Source of the DNA: Pseudomonas allokribbensis
GTDB taxonomy: Bacteria > Pseudomonadota > Gammaproteobacteria > Pseudomonadales > Pseudomonadaceae
NCBI RefSeq assembly: GCF_014863605.1
Contig: NZ_CP062252.1
Coordinates: 3,853,001 to 3,917,000, forward strand
Length of the DNA: 64,000 bases
Reading direction: 5' to 3'
Under the pieces are notes generated by a model. The model worked only from the letters and a program-made list of their open reading frames with translations, searched no databases and was not told the origin of the DNA. Position numbers and translations under genes: made by a program. Below, in pieces: positions 15,364-23,713 of the stretch (its first letter is position 1; each line of letters begins with the position of its first letter).

Positions 15364-15435
15364 CTCAGTGCTCAACTGCCAGTTTCGTCGCCACATCCTC
15401 CGGCGACAGCACCCGACCATCGGCTGACAGCAACT
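15364..15435 (-). repeat. 72-bp duplicated 3' end of the HxlR gene, intact copy
   Basis: This is the functional end of the HxlR gene and the proximal partner of the relic at 12884-12955 (68 of 72 identical). The repeat period is 2480 bp. It ends exactly at the gene stop, which is typical of elements that insert at, and restore, the 3' end of a gene. Confidence 0.85.
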
Positions 15436-15814
15436 CAAGCTTGCGGATCGGCTGCCCTTTCTGCGCATCGACCATCACCGACCCCGGTTCGCCAGGCGCG
15501 TACAGGTGTTCCCCGCCCCACTGCGACAGCGCAACGATCACGGTTTGCAGGGCACGGCCCTTTTCCGTCAGCACGTACTCCTTGTAGGCGCTGCCATCGG
15601 ACGCCGGCACCATGCGCAGGATGTCGCGCTCCACCAGCCCTTTGAGCCGGACACTCAACATGTTCTTGGCAATATCCAGGCTCTTCTCGAAGTCGCCGAA
15701 ACGACAAATGCCATCCAGCGCATCGCGGATGATCAGCAACGACCACCAGTCGCCGATCAGGTCCAGTGTCCGGGCGATCGGGCAGGCATTGCCGGCAAGG
15801 CTTTTGCGCTTCAT
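15365..15814 (-). CDS. HxlR-family transcriptional regulator
   Basis: A 149-residue winged-helix regulator. The N-terminal cysteine of the family appears in GNACPIARTLDLIGDWWSLLI (Cys11). The DNA-binding helices (FEKSLDIAKNMLSVRLKGL) and the wing (YKEYVLTEKGRAL) are clear. ATG 15814 is the first methionine of the domain; longer versions upstream would read into the promoter region. It is divergent from a chloroperoxidase-like hydrolase and probably regulates it, as HxlR proteins often do with redox or electrophile stress genes. Its 3' end is duplicated at 12884-12955. Confidence 0.88.
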   Translation of the reverse strand: MKRKSLAGNACPIARTLDLIGDWWSLLIIRDALDGICRFGDFEKSLDIAKNMLSVRLKGLVERDILRMVPASDGSAYKEYVLTEKGRALQTVIVALSQWGGEHLYAPGEPGSVMVDAQKGQPIRKLELLSADGRVLSPEDVATKLAVEH

Positions 15815-15849
15815 TTCGGGGGTCTCCAGCAAATCGGCAGGTTCGATGC

Positions 15850-15866
15850 GGTTGCATCTTACAACC
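15850..15866. promoter_or_regulatory. Candidate HxlR operator (GGTTG-N7-CAACC)
   Basis: A 5-bp perfect inverted repeat 36 bp upstream of the HxlR start. A second imperfect dyad, CACCTGCGTACAAGTG (15907-15922), lies 74 bp before the hydrolase start. Either could serve both divergent genes. This is inferred from symmetry and position only. Confidence 0.35.
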
Positions 15867-15995
15867 CGCGCTGCAAAACCGATAACGCCGTGCGCCTCGA
15901 ACTTAGCACCTGCGTACAAGTGGCCGATGCACTTTGCCGCGATAGTGAACGTTGCCATCACGGCATCCACGCAGGCCCACACCCAAGGAGTTTCC

Positions 15996-16814
15996 ATGAG
16001 CACGTTCACGACTCAAGACGGCACCGAAATCTATTTCAAGGACTGGGGCAGCGGCAAGCCCGTGCTGTTCAGCCACGGTTGGCCGCTGGATGCCGACATG
16101 TGGGAATACCAGATGGAATACCTGAGCAGCCGCGGCTACCGCACCATCGCGTTCGACCGTCGCGGTTTCGGTCGTTCCGAGCAGCCATGGACCGGCTATG
16201 ACTACGACACCTTCGCCGACGACATCGCGCAGTTGATCGAACACTTGGATCTGCGTGACGTGACCCTGGTCGGGTTCTCCATGGGCGGCGGCGATGTCAG
16301 CCGCTACATTGCGCGCCATGGCAGCGAGCGCGTTGCCGGGCTGGTGTTGCTGGGCGCGGTGACGCCGCTGTTCGGCAAGAAACCGGACTTCGCCGAAGGT
16401 GTCGACAAGTCGGTGTTCGACGGGATCAAGGCCGGCCTGCTGAAGGACCGCGCGCAGTTCATTGCTGACTTCAACGCCCCGTTCTATGGCACCAATCAGG
16501 GTCAGAACGTCTCCGAGGGCGTGCTGACGCAAACCCTGAACATCGCCCTGCTCGCCTCGCTCAAAGGCACCGTGGATTGCGTCACGGCGTTCTCGGAAAC
16601 CGACTTCCGCCCGGACATGGCGAAAATCGATGTGCCGACGCTGGTGATTCACGGCGACGGTGATCAGATCGTGCCATTCGAAACCACCGGCAAACGGGCC
16701 GCTGCACAGATCAAGGGCGCTGAGCTGAAAGTCTACGCAGGCGCGCCACACGGCTTTGCGGTCACCCATGCGCAGCAATTGAATGAAGACCTGCTGGCGT
16801 TTCTCGACCGCTGA
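15996..16814 (+). CDS. Alpha/beta hydrolase, non-haem chloroperoxidase/arylesterase type
   Basis: A 272-residue hydrolase. The nucleophile elbow GFSMGGG (Ser at about 95), the acid in VIHGDGDQIVP (about 225) and the histidine in GAPHGFAVTH (about 250) form the triad. HGWPLDADMWEYQ near residue 27 is typical of cofactor-free haloperoxidase/esterases related to arylesterases. ATG 15996 is preceded by AAGGAG five bases away. It is divergent from the HxlR regulator. In this family perhydrolase activity is often secondary to esterase activity. It ends at a clear terminator. Confidence 0.9.
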   Translation: MSTFTTQDGTEIYFKDWGSGKPVLFSHGWPLDADMWEYQMEYLSSRGYRTIAFDRRGFGRSEQPWTGYDYDTFADDIAQLIEHLDLRDVTLVGFSMGGGDVSRYIARHGSERVAGLVLLGAVTPLFGKKPDFAEGVDKSVFDGIKAGLLKDRAQFIADFNAPFYGTNQGQNVSEGVLTQTLNIALLASLKGTVDCVTAFSETDFRPDMAKIDVPTLVIHGDGDQIVPFETTGKRAAAQIKGAELKVYAGAPHGFAVTHAQQLNEDLLAFLDR

Positions 16815-16838
16815 GTCCGCAGTCAACTGAAGCCTTGC

Positions 16839-16878
16839 AAAGGGCCGTCGACTACCCTGTCGGCGGCCCTTTTTTTTC
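16839..16878 (+). terminator. Rho-independent terminator
   Basis: AAGGGCCG and CGGCCCTT pair with an inner CGAC/GTCG stem, then eight T. It ends the chloroperoxidase transcript. Confidence 0.9.
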
Positions 16879-17072
16879 GTTGTCCCGGATTCCGGTGCCG
16901 TGGCGAGGCCCAGCATTTACGGGCGCTTCAGGCCTCTGCATCACGTTTTTATCTTCACATCCCAGCTTAATAATATTTTACCGATATCCACCCCCTCCCT
17001 AGTCTGATCCCAAGCACAGAGAACAGGTCGACAGCGGCCTGAATCCAACGGCCTCGTGAGAAGGGATCAGAG

Positions 17073-18380
17073 ATGACCACTGAAATAATAAAAACAGACA
17101 CGCTTGTTGTCGGCGCCGGTCAAGCGGGTGTGGCCATGAGTGAACACCTGAGCAAACTCGGTGTTCCGCACCTGGTGCTGGAGCGCAACCGCGTTGCCGA
17201 GCGCTGGCGCACCGGGCGCTGGGACTCGCTGGTAGCCAACGGTCCGGCGTGGCACGACCGGTTTCCGGGGATGGAATTCGATGATGTCGATCCGGATGGT
17301 TTCGCCCACAAGGAGCGCGTCGCCGACTACTTCGAAGCCTATGCGAAGAAATTCAACGCGCCGATCCGCACCGGCGTGGACGTGAAAAGCGTGGTGCGCA
17401 ATGTCGGTCGCCCGGGCTTCACCGTCGAGACCTCCGAGGGCGTGATCGAAGCCGCCCGCGTCGTCGCCGCCACCGGCCCGTTTCAGCGTCCAGTGATCCC
17501 GGCCATTGCGCCGAAGGATGAGCGTCTGTTGCAGATTCACTCGGCCGACTATCGCAACCCGCAACAACTGCCGGCCGGCGCCGTGCTGGTGGTCGGTGCC
17601 GGTTCGTCTGGCGTGCAGATCGCCGATGAATTGCAGCGCTCGGGCAAGCAGGTGTTTCTCTCGGTTGGTGCCCATGACCGCCCTCCTCGTGCTTACCGCA
17701 ACCGCGATTTCTGCTGGTGGCTCGGCGTGCTCGGCGAATGGGATCAGGCCGCCATGAAACCTGGCCGCGAGCACGTGACCATCGCCGTCAGCGGCGCCCA
17801 CGGTGGCCGCACGATCGATTTCCGTGGCCTGGCCCATCGCGGTATGACCCTGGTCGGCGTCACCGAATCCTTCAACGACGGCGTGGTGACCTTCAAACAG
17901 GACCTGCGCGACAACCTCAAGCGTGGCGACGAGAACTACCTTGCGCTGCTGGATGCCGCCGACGCCTACATCGAACGCAACGGCCTCGATCTGCCGCTGG
18001 AACCGGAGGCCCGGGAAACCTATCCGGATCCTGAATGCGTGAAGAACCCGCTGGCCGATCTCGATCTGGCCGCCGCCGGCATCACGTCGATCATCTGGGC
18101 CACCGGGTTTGCCGTGGACTATTCCTGGCTGAAAGTCGCGGCGTTCGACGACAACGGCAAGCCGCAACATCAGCGCGGTGTGTCCAGCGAATCGGGTGTG
18201 TATTTCCTTGGGCTGCCATGGCAGTCACGACGCGGTTCGTCGTTCATCTGGGGCGTGTGGCACGACGCCAAGCACGTGGCCGATCACATCGCCACCCAGC
18301 GCAAATACCTGGCCTATCGCGATGCCGAACAACGCGAAGCCGGGCTGCACAACAAAGCCGCCGACACCGTCGACGCTTGA
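17073..18380 (+). CDS. NAD(P)/FAD-dependent flavoprotein monooxygenase (FMO/YUCCA-like)
   Basis: A 435-residue class B-type flavoprotein monooxygenase. Two Rossmann nucleotide motifs are present, VVGAGQAGVAMSEHL (FAD, residues about 11-25) and VVGAGSSGVQIADEL (NADPH, about 171-185). The hinge ATGPFQRPVIP and the late IIWATGFAVDYSWL also match. ATG 17073 follows GAAGGGATCAGAG. It heads a plus-strand run with a Rid protein, DUF1028, M20 deacylase and NCS1 permease, so it likely performs the first oxidation of an imported nitrogenous substrate. An A-rich AATAATAA motif sits just inside the start of the message. Confidence 0.87.
   Translation: MTTEIIKTDTLVVGAGQAGVAMSEHLSKLGVPHLVLERNRVAERWRTGRWDSLVANGPAWHDRFPGMEFDDVDPDGFAHKERVADYFEAYAKKFNAPIRTGVDVKSVVRNVGRPGFTVETSEGVIEAARVVAATGPFQRPVIPAIAPKDERLLQIHSADYRNPQQLPAGAVLVVGAGSSGVQIADELQRSGKQVFLSVGAHDRPPRAYRNRDFCWWLGVLGEWDQAAMKPGREHVTIAVSGAHGGRTIDFRGLAHRGMTLVGVTESFNDGVVTFKQDLRDNLKRGDENYLALLDAADAYIERNGLDLPLEPEARETYPDPECVKNPLADLDLAAAGITSIIWATGFAVDYSWLKVAAFDDNGKPQHQRGVSSESGVYFLGLPWQSRRGSSFIWGVWHDAKHVADHIATQRKYLAYRDAEQREAGLHNKAADTVDA
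17083..17096 (+). promoter_or_regulatory. A-rich Hfq/Crc-type (CA) motif at the start of the monooxygenase mRNA
   Basis: The segment AAATAATAAAAACA contains AATAATAA, which fits the AANAANAA catabolite-activity motif of Pseudomonas. It lies 10 bases after the start codon, where Hfq/Crc can block translation. Function here is inferred. Confidence 0.5.
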
Positions 18381-18438
18381 TTCCCCTCATCAATACCGGC
18401 GCCCATCGCCCCGGGCCCGATTTCGTCAGGAGCCTCAC

Positions 18439-18855
18439 ATGAGTCAGCCAACCCACACCCGCATTCGCATGTTCAACACCAAGGACACTTACCCGAACCA
18501 GACCCTGGACAATGACTTGTGCCAGGCCGTCCGCGCCGGCAATACCGTGTATGTCCGTGGTCAGGTCGGCACCAATTTCGATGGTGAACTGGTCGGCCTC
18601 GGCGACCCGCGCGCACAGACCGAACAGGCGATGCGCAACGTCAAGCAGCTGCTGGAAGAGGCCGGCAGCGACCTGAGCCATATCGTCAAGACCACCACTT
18701 ACCTGATCGACCCGCGCTACCGCGAGCCGGTGTATCAGGAAGTCGGCAAATGGCTGAAGGGCGTATTCCCGATCTCCACCGGGCTGGTGGTGTCGGCCCT
18801 GGGCCAGCCGCAGTGGCTGATGGAAATTGATGTGGTAGCGGTGATTCCCGAGTAA
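18439..18855 (+). CDS. Rid-family (YjgF/UK114) protein without the catalytic arginine
   Basis: A 138-residue Rid-superfamily protein (QTLDNDLCQAVRAGNTVYVRGQVG, GDPRAQTEQAMRNVKQLLEEAG). The position normally held by the catalytic arginine in P-[AS]-R-[ST] is Ser113 in FPISTGLV. It therefore falls in the Rid4-7 type groups rather than RidA. These groups lack imine deaminase activity in tests known to me, and are often encoded in catabolic operons. ATG 18439 follows CAGGAG. It lies 58 bp after the monooxygenase gene and 27 bp before DUF1028, so it is probably in the same operon. Confidence 0.87.
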   Translation: MSQPTHTRIRMFNTKDTYPNQTLDNDLCQAVRAGNTVYVRGQVGTNFDGELVGLGDPRAQTEQAMRNVKQLLEEAGSDLSHIVKTTTYLIDPRYREPVYQEVGKWLKGVFPISTGLVVSALGQPQWLMEIDVVAVIPE

Positions 18856-18882
18856 TTCGACCTTAGCGAAAGGAGGCCACAC

Positions 18883-19560
18883 ATGACATTTTCCATCGCC
18901 GCCCGCTGCCCCGAAACCGGCCAGTTCGGCATCGCCATCAGCTCCTCCAGCATTGCCGTCGGCGCCCGTTGTCCATGGCTGTTGCCGGGTGTCGGCGCGG
19001 TGTCGAGCCAGAACATCACCCTGCCGTCCCTCGGCCCGGAAGTGCTCGCCTTGATGGAGCAAGGCCTGGCGCCCGAGGCAGCGCTGGACAAGGTGCTGAC
19101 CCGCAACGGCTACAGTCAGTACCGGCAGATCACGGCAATCAACCACCTCGGGCAGACCGCGCATTTCAGCGGCGCACAAACCCTGGGCGTGCACAACGCC
19201 GTGTCGGGCGAACAGTGCGTAGCGGCGGGCAACATGCTCGCCGGGCGCTCGGTGATCGAAGCCATGGTCAGCGCGTTCGAAGAAGGCGAAGGCCAATTGG
19301 CCGACCGCCTGATCAAGGCCTTGCACGCCGCCCAGGCCCTGGGCGGTGAAGCAGGTCCGGTGCATTCAGCAGCCGTGGTCGTGGTCGGCGAACTGACCTG
19401 GCCTATCGTAAACCTGCGGGTGGACTGGGCCGATGAAGACCCGATCGGCCAATTGCAAAAACTCTGGGATGCCTATCGCCCGCAGCTTCAGGACTACATC
19501 GACCGCGCCCTCGATCCGGCGAAGGCGCCGGGCTACGGAGTTGCCGGAGACGACCGATGA
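18883..19560 (+). CDS. DUF1028 domain protein
   Basis: A 225-residue member of the DUF1028 family. It begins MTFSIAARCPETGQFGIAISSSS, the family signature, with VGAVSSQNITLPSLGP following. The fold is thought to be of the Ntn-hydrolase type, and an N-terminal processing residue is not obvious. AAAGGAGG precedes the ATG at ideal spacing. The stop overlaps the start of the M20 deacylase by four bases (ATGA), so the two are translationally coupled. Its biochemical function is not established; a hydrolytic step in the same pathway is plausible. Confidence 0.86.
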   Translation: MTFSIAARCPETGQFGIAISSSSIAVGARCPWLLPGVGAVSSQNITLPSLGPEVLALMEQGLAPEAALDKVLTRNGYSQYRQITAINHLGQTAHFSGAQTLGVHNAVSGEQCVAAGNMLAGRSVIEAMVSAFEEGEGQLADRLIKALHAAQALGGEAGPVHSAAVVVVGELTWPIVNLRVDWADEDPIGQLQKLWDAYRPQLQDYIDRALDPAKAPGYGVAGDDR

Positions 19561-20705
19561 GCGACAGCGTCGCGTTGCTCAAAACGCTGGTGGGGTTCGA
19601 CACCACCAGCCGCGAGTCCAACCTGCAATTGATCGACTTCGTGCGTGACTACCTCGAAGGTTTCGATGTGCCGTGCGAGTTGATCTACAACGAAGACCGC
19701 AGCAAGGCCAACCTGTTCGCCACGATTGGCCCGGCCGATCAGCCGGGCATCGTGCTGTCGGGGCACACCGATGTGGTACCGGCCGACGGTCAGCCATGGA
19801 CGCTACCGCCGTTCGAACTCAGCGAGCGCGACGGCAAGTTGTACGGTCGCGGCACGGCGGACATGAAGGGCTACATCGCCTGCGTGCTGGCGCTGGTGCC
19901 ATCGTTGATCGAAGCACCGTTGCGCATGCCGGTGCACATTGCGCTGTCCTACGACGAAGAGGTCGGTTGCCTCGGTGTGCGTTCGCTGCTCAAGGTGCTG
20001 GAGCAACGTCCGCTCAAACCGTTGCTGTGCATCATCGGCGAGCCGACCGAACTCAAACCGGTGCTCGGGCACAAGGGCAAACTGGCGATGCGCTGCGATG
20101 TCCAGGGTCACGCCTGTCATTCGGCCTACGCGCCACTCGGGGTCAATGCCATCGAATGCGCCGCCGAGTTGATCGGCGAGCTGGGGCGCATCGGTCGGCA
20201 GCTCAAGGATGAACACCTCGACCCGCGCTTTGACCCGCCGTATTCAACGGTGCAAACCGGCGTGATCAGCGGCGGCAAGGCGTTGAACATCGTCCCTGCC
20301 GATTGCCGTTTCGACTTCGAAATCCGCGCCCTGCCCTCGCTGGATCCGGTTATCGTCGCGCAGCAACTCAAGGCCTACGCCGAACAGCAAATGCTGCCGC
20401 GCATGCGGGCCGTCAGCGAGCAGAGCGATATCCGGTTCAGCGAACTGTCGGCGTATCCGGGACTGGCAACGGATGCCCGGAGCCAGGCTGCGGAATTGAT
20501 CGCCACGTTCTGTGGCTCGGACGATTTCGGCACCGTGGCCTTCGGCACTGAAGGCGGCTTGTTCGACGCGGTGGGGATTCCCACGGTGGTGTGCGGGCCC
20601 GGCAGCATGGACCAGGGTCACAAGCCGGACGAGTTCGTCAGCCGCGATCAGCTCAAGGCCTGCGATGAGATGCTGCAACGGATGCTGGCTTCGATTCACC
20701 TTTGA
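19557..20705 (+). CDS. M20-family deacylase, acetylornithine deacetylase (ArgE) type
   Basis: A 382-residue metal-dependent amidohydrolase. The metal ligands are visible as LSGHTDVVP (His70, Asp72), GRGTADMKG (Asp102), YDEEVGCLG (Glu134/135) and the C-terminal GPGSMDQGHKPDEF (His at about 354). In arginine synthesis ArgE removes the acetyl group from acetylornithine. Here the operon context, with a monooxygenase, Rid and DUF1028, suggests a different N-acyl, N-formyl or N-carbamoyl substrate. It starts inside the preceding stop codon. Confidence 0.87.
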   Translation: MSDSVALLKTLVGFDTTSRESNLQLIDFVRDYLEGFDVPCELIYNEDRSKANLFATIGPADQPGIVLSGHTDVVPADGQPWTLPPFELSERDGKLYGRGTADMKGYIACVLALVPSLIEAPLRMPVHIALSYDEEVGCLGVRSLLKVLEQRPLKPLLCIIGEPTELKPVLGHKGKLAMRCDVQGHACHSAYAPLGVNAIECAAELIGELGRIGRQLKDEHLDPRFDPPYSTVQTGVISGGKALNIVPADCRFDFEIRALPSLDPVIVAQQLKAYAEQQMLPRMRAVSEQSDIRFSELSAYPGLATDARSQAAELIATFCGSDDFGTVAFGTEGGLFDAVGIPTVVCGPGSMDQGHKPDEFVSRDQLKACDEMLQRMLASIHL

Positions 20706-20994
20706 AAAAACGGTCTGGCTGCAGGATTCAAGTCCGCAGCCGAGCCGCAGGTTCACCGACAGACAGCTGCTCCGATGGAGGTCAGCTGCGTTGTCGTTCA
20801 TGGCGCTGAAACACCCGAAACAGAGCGCTTTCACCTGAACGGAGAACCTCGTTTTTTTAACGCCTGAAGCAACAAAACAACTAATTTATCTCTCTCCGGG
20901 CATTGCCCATGATCAACCCCAACAAGAAATGCGCCGTCCGTGCCGGCGCTCACTGAAGTACGTCCACGTACTCGTCCTTGCCTTGGAGTTCGTC
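20706..20994. other. 289-bp leader region before the second NCS1 permease
   Basis: No clear gene is seen. A stem of GGCTGC with GCAGCC lies near 20717-20742. A second stem-loop, CAGCTGCTCC (20764-20773) with GGAG and CAGCTG (20777-20788), follows. A 15-codon open frame (20909-20956) has no ribosome binding site. An A-rich stretch AACAAAACAACTAA near 20872 resembles an Hfq/Crc target. The region may hold a separate promoter for the permease. Confidence 0.4.
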
Positions 20995-22410
20995 ATGGCC
21001 ACCTCTGCAACAACGTCCGCACCGCTCATTGAAAAACACACGATCGGCTATGTGCCGCCCGAAGATCGCCACGGAAAGGTCAGGGATCTGTTCACCCTCT
21101 GGTTCGGCGGCAACATCGCGCCGCTACCCATCGTCACCGGCGCCCTCGGCGTGCAGCTGTTTCACCTGAATCTGGTGTGGGGCATCGTCGCCATTCTGGT
21201 CGGCCATCTGGTCGGCGGTGTGCTGATGGCGCTGCACTCGGCGCAAGGCCCGCAGATGGGCATTCCGCAGATGATCCAGAGTCGTGCGCAATTCGGTTCC
21301 CTCGGCGCGCTGCTGGTGGTGTTGATTGCCGGCGTCATGTACATCGGTTTCTTCGCCTCCAACATCGTGCTCGCCGGCAAGTCCCTGCATGGCGTGGTCG
21401 ACAGCGTTCCGGTGCCGGTCGGCATCGTGATCGGCGCGCTGGGCTCGGGGATCATCGGGATCATCGGTTACCGCTTCATCCACGTGCTCAACCGCATCGG
21501 CACCTGGGTGTTGGGGATCGGCATCGTGGTCGGCTTCGGCTACATCCTGACTCACGTGCAGACGGCTGACTTCCTTACCCGTGGCGGTTTCAACCTTTCG
21601 GGCTGGCTCGCCACCGTGTCGCTGGCAGCGTTGTGGCAGATTGCGTTTGCGCCGTACGTGTCGGACTACTCGCGCTATCTGCCGGCGAATGTGCCGGTGG
21701 CCGCGACGTTCTGGACCACTTACCTCGGTTCCGCACTGGGCTCCAGCCTGTCGTTCATCTTCGGTGCGGTTGCCGTGCTGGCAACCCCGGTGGGCATGGA
21801 CACCATGGATGCGGTGAAACTCGCCACCGGCTCGATCGGCCCGCTGATGCTGGTGCTGTTTCTGCTCAGCGTGATCAGCCATAACGCGCTCAACCTGTAC
21901 GGCGCGGTGCTGTCGCTGATCACGTTGGTACAGACTTTCGCCTATCGCTGGATTCCGACCGCCAAGAGCCGCGCGGTGATTTCGCTGATCGTGCTGCTCG
22001 CCTGCTGCTTCGCCGCCGTCGGCGCGTCGTCAGACTTCATCGGCCACTTCGTCGACATGGTGCTGGTGCTGCTGGTCGTGCTGGTGCCGTGGACAGCGAT
22101 CAACCTGATCGACTTCTACGCCATCCACAAAGGCCAGTACGACATCGCCTCGATCTTCCAGGTCGACGGCGGCATCTACGGCCGCTACAACCCGCAGGCC
22201 TTGCTGGCGTATGCGATCGGCATCGCGGTGCAGATTCCGTTCATGAACACGCCGCTGTACGTCGGGCCGGTGTCGGCGCACATCAACGGCGCGGACCTTT
22301 CCTGGCTGGTGGGGTTGCTGGTGACGTCGCCGCTGTATTTCTGGCTGGCCAGTCGTGACAGTGCTTATCGTCGGCGGCTGATGACCGGGAAACTGGCGGG
22401 CAGTCTGTAA
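20995..22410 (+). CDS. NCS1 family permease (purine-cytosine/hydantoin type), second paralogue
   Basis: A 471-residue transporter with about twelve membrane segments, closely related to the permease at 7562. Shared landmarks are RDLFTLWFGGNIAPLPIVTGA, AQGPQMGIPQMIQSR and SDYSRYLPANVP. ATG 20995 has GGAG eight bases before it; the longer frame upstream is not conserved-looking. It is the last gene of the 17.1-22.4 kb run, separated from the deacylase by a 289-bp structured leader. It probably imports the substrate of that pathway. Substrate unknown. Confidence 0.87.
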   Translation: MATSATTSAPLIEKHTIGYVPPEDRHGKVRDLFTLWFGGNIAPLPIVTGALGVQLFHLNLVWGIVAILVGHLVGGVLMALHSAQGPQMGIPQMIQSRAQFGSLGALLVVLIAGVMYIGFFASNIVLAGKSLHGVVDSVPVPVGIVIGALGSGIIGIIGYRFIHVLNRIGTWVLGIGIVVGFGYILTHVQTADFLTRGGFNLSGWLATVSLAALWQIAFAPYVSDYSRYLPANVPVAATFWTTYLGSALGSSLSFIFGAVAVLATPVGMDTMDAVKLATGSIGPLMLVLFLLSVISHNALNLYGAVLSLITLVQTFAYRWIPTAKSRAVISLIVLLACCFAAVGASSDFIGHFVDMVLVLLVVLVPWTAINLIDFYAIHKGQYDIASIFQVDGGIYGRYNPQALLAYAIGIAVQIPFMNTPLYVGPVSAHINGADLSWLVGLLVTSPLYFWLASRDSAYRRRLMTGKLAGSL

Positions 22411-22435
22411 GCCTTCCTTTCTTCACTGACATACG

Positions 22436-22460
22436 AAGGCCCTCGAAGCGAGGGCCTTTT
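22436..22460. terminator. Terminator between permease and HxlR gene
   Basis: AAGGCCCTCG pairs with CGAGGGCCTT across a three-base loop, ending in TTTT. It can serve both convergent genes. Confidence 0.85.
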
Positions 22461-22477
22461 GCTTTGGCTGGAACCGC

Positions 22478-22975
22478 CTATTTCGCCTTGAACGCCTCGC
22501 GCCGCGCTTGCCGCTCGGCGACATAAGCCTCTTGCGGCTGGCTGATCAGATCCTCGCGTCGCAACAGTTCGCCGCAGTGATCGCACAGCGGTCCGAGGCC
22601 GGCACTGTGATTGCAGTGCTTGTGGATCATGTTCACGGCCAGCCCCTCCTCCGGCGACTTGCACCAGGTCTCTCCCCAGGCGCGCAACGCAATCACCACC
22701 GGGTAGAACCCCTCGCCCTTGGCGGTGAGGTGGTACTCGTAACGTTTCGGCCGCTCGTTATACAAGCGACGCTCGACCAGTCCGTCTGCCTCCAGGCTTT
22801 TCAGACGAGCGGCGACCATCTGCGGCGTACCGCCGGTCTGGGCCTGAATCTCGTCGTAGCGATGGCTGCCCATGAACAACTCGCGCAAAACCAGCACCGT
22901 CCAGCGGTCGCCGACGATCGCCTCGGCCCGGGAAATCGGGCACAGCGTATCGGGAAGACTATCGTTTACAGCCAT
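22478..22975 (-). CDS. HxlR-family regulator with C-terminal cysteine-rich extension
   Basis: A 165-residue winged-helix regulator. The HxlR core runs from CPISRAEAIVGDRWTVLVLREL (Cys12) to the wing YEYHLTAKGEGFYPVV. The C-terminal 60 residues carry HKHCNH and LCDHCGELL, a likely small zinc-binding element (three cysteines and several histidines). It is divergent from the isochorismatase-like gene, and a perfect palindrome lies between them. It probably controls that gene and the dehydrogenase, and perhaps the permease operon on its other side. Confidence 0.88.
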   Translation of the reverse strand: MAVNDSLPDTLCPISRAEAIVGDRWTVLVLRELFMGSHRYDEIQAQTGGTPQMVAARLKSLEADGLVERRLYNERPKRYEYHLTAKGEGFYPVVIALRAWGETWCKSPEEGLAVNMIHKHCNHSAGLGPLCDHCGELLRREDLISQPQEAYVAERQARREAFKAK

Positions 22976-23000
22976 CAGGGCTTGCCTCTTTCACAGTTAC

Positions 23001-23013
23001 TATGATTATCATA
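23001..23013. promoter_or_regulatory. Perfect palindrome TATGATTATCATA, candidate HxlR operator
   Basis: A 6-bp perfect dyad with one central base. It lies 26 bp upstream of the HxlR start and 62 bp upstream of the hydrolase ATG, where it could repress both. HxlR dimers bind short AT-rich dyads. Confidence 0.5.
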
Positions 23014-23074
23014 TCAACACGATGCAGGAACAAGCCCTGAGCATCGATCACTCTCATTGCCGGAGTACATCGTC

Positions 23075-23713
23075 ATGTCGAAACCTCTCTATCCGCTCGA
23101 CAGAACCGCCTACCTGCTGGTCGATCCGTACAACGATTTTTTATCGGATGGCGGCAAGATCTTTCCGCTGATCAAACCGATCGCCGACCAGAACGGTCTG
23201 CTCGACAACCTGCGCAAACTCGACCGCGCCGTGCGTGGCCTGCAAATTCCGGTGGTCATCGTACCGCATCACCGCTGGGTCAAAGGCGACTACGAGAACT
23301 GGGATCACCCAAGCCCTACCCAACAAAAGATCATGCACATGCACCACTTCGCCCGTGGCGAATGGGGCGGTGAATGGCACCCGGATTTCGCGCCGAAGGA
23401 CGGCGACATCGTCGCTCAGGAGCATTGGGGCTCCAGCGGTTTTGCCAACACCGACCTCGATTTTCGCCTCAAGCAAAAGAGCATCACCCACGTGATCATC
23501 GTCGGCTTGCTGGCCAACACCTGCATCGAAGCCACCGCCCGCTACGCCAGCGAACTGGGTTACCACGTCACGCTGGTGCGCGACGCGACCGCGGCGTTCA
23601 AACCAGAGATGATGCATTCCGCCCATGAGCTGAACGGCCCGACCTTCGCCCATGTCGTCACGACCACCGACGAGTTGATCGCCAGCCTCAACACACAGGG
23701 TGAGTCGAAATGA
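23075..23713 (+). CDS. Isochorismatase-fold cysteine hydrolase
   Basis: A 212-residue cysteine hydrolase. The catalytic aspartate is in YLLVDPYNDF (Asp17) and the nucleophile in VGLLANTCIEAT (Cys at about 149), after the usual hydrophobic strand. The third conserved residue, a lysine, is not obvious; the segment EHWGSSGFANTDLDF occupies its place. Relatives hydrolyse amides such as carbamoyl or nicotinamide-like compounds. ATG 23075 has CGGAG upstream; the TTG at 23057 does not. It overlaps the dehydrogenase gene by four bases, so they act together. Confidence 0.86.
   Translation: MSKPLYPLDRTAYLLVDPYNDFLSDGGKIFPLIKPIADQNGLLDNLRKLDRAVRGLQIPVVIVPHHRWVKGDYENWDHPSPTQQKIMHMHHFARGEWGGEWHPDFAPKDGDIVAQEHWGSSGFANTDLDFRLKQKSITHVIIVGLLANTCIEATARYASELGYHVTLVRDATAAFKPEMMHSAHELNGPTFAHVVTTTDELIASLNTQGESK

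Noticed and set aside
20909..20956. 15-codon leader peptide before the second permease
   Set aside because: No ribosome binding site and no attenuator-like codon run.
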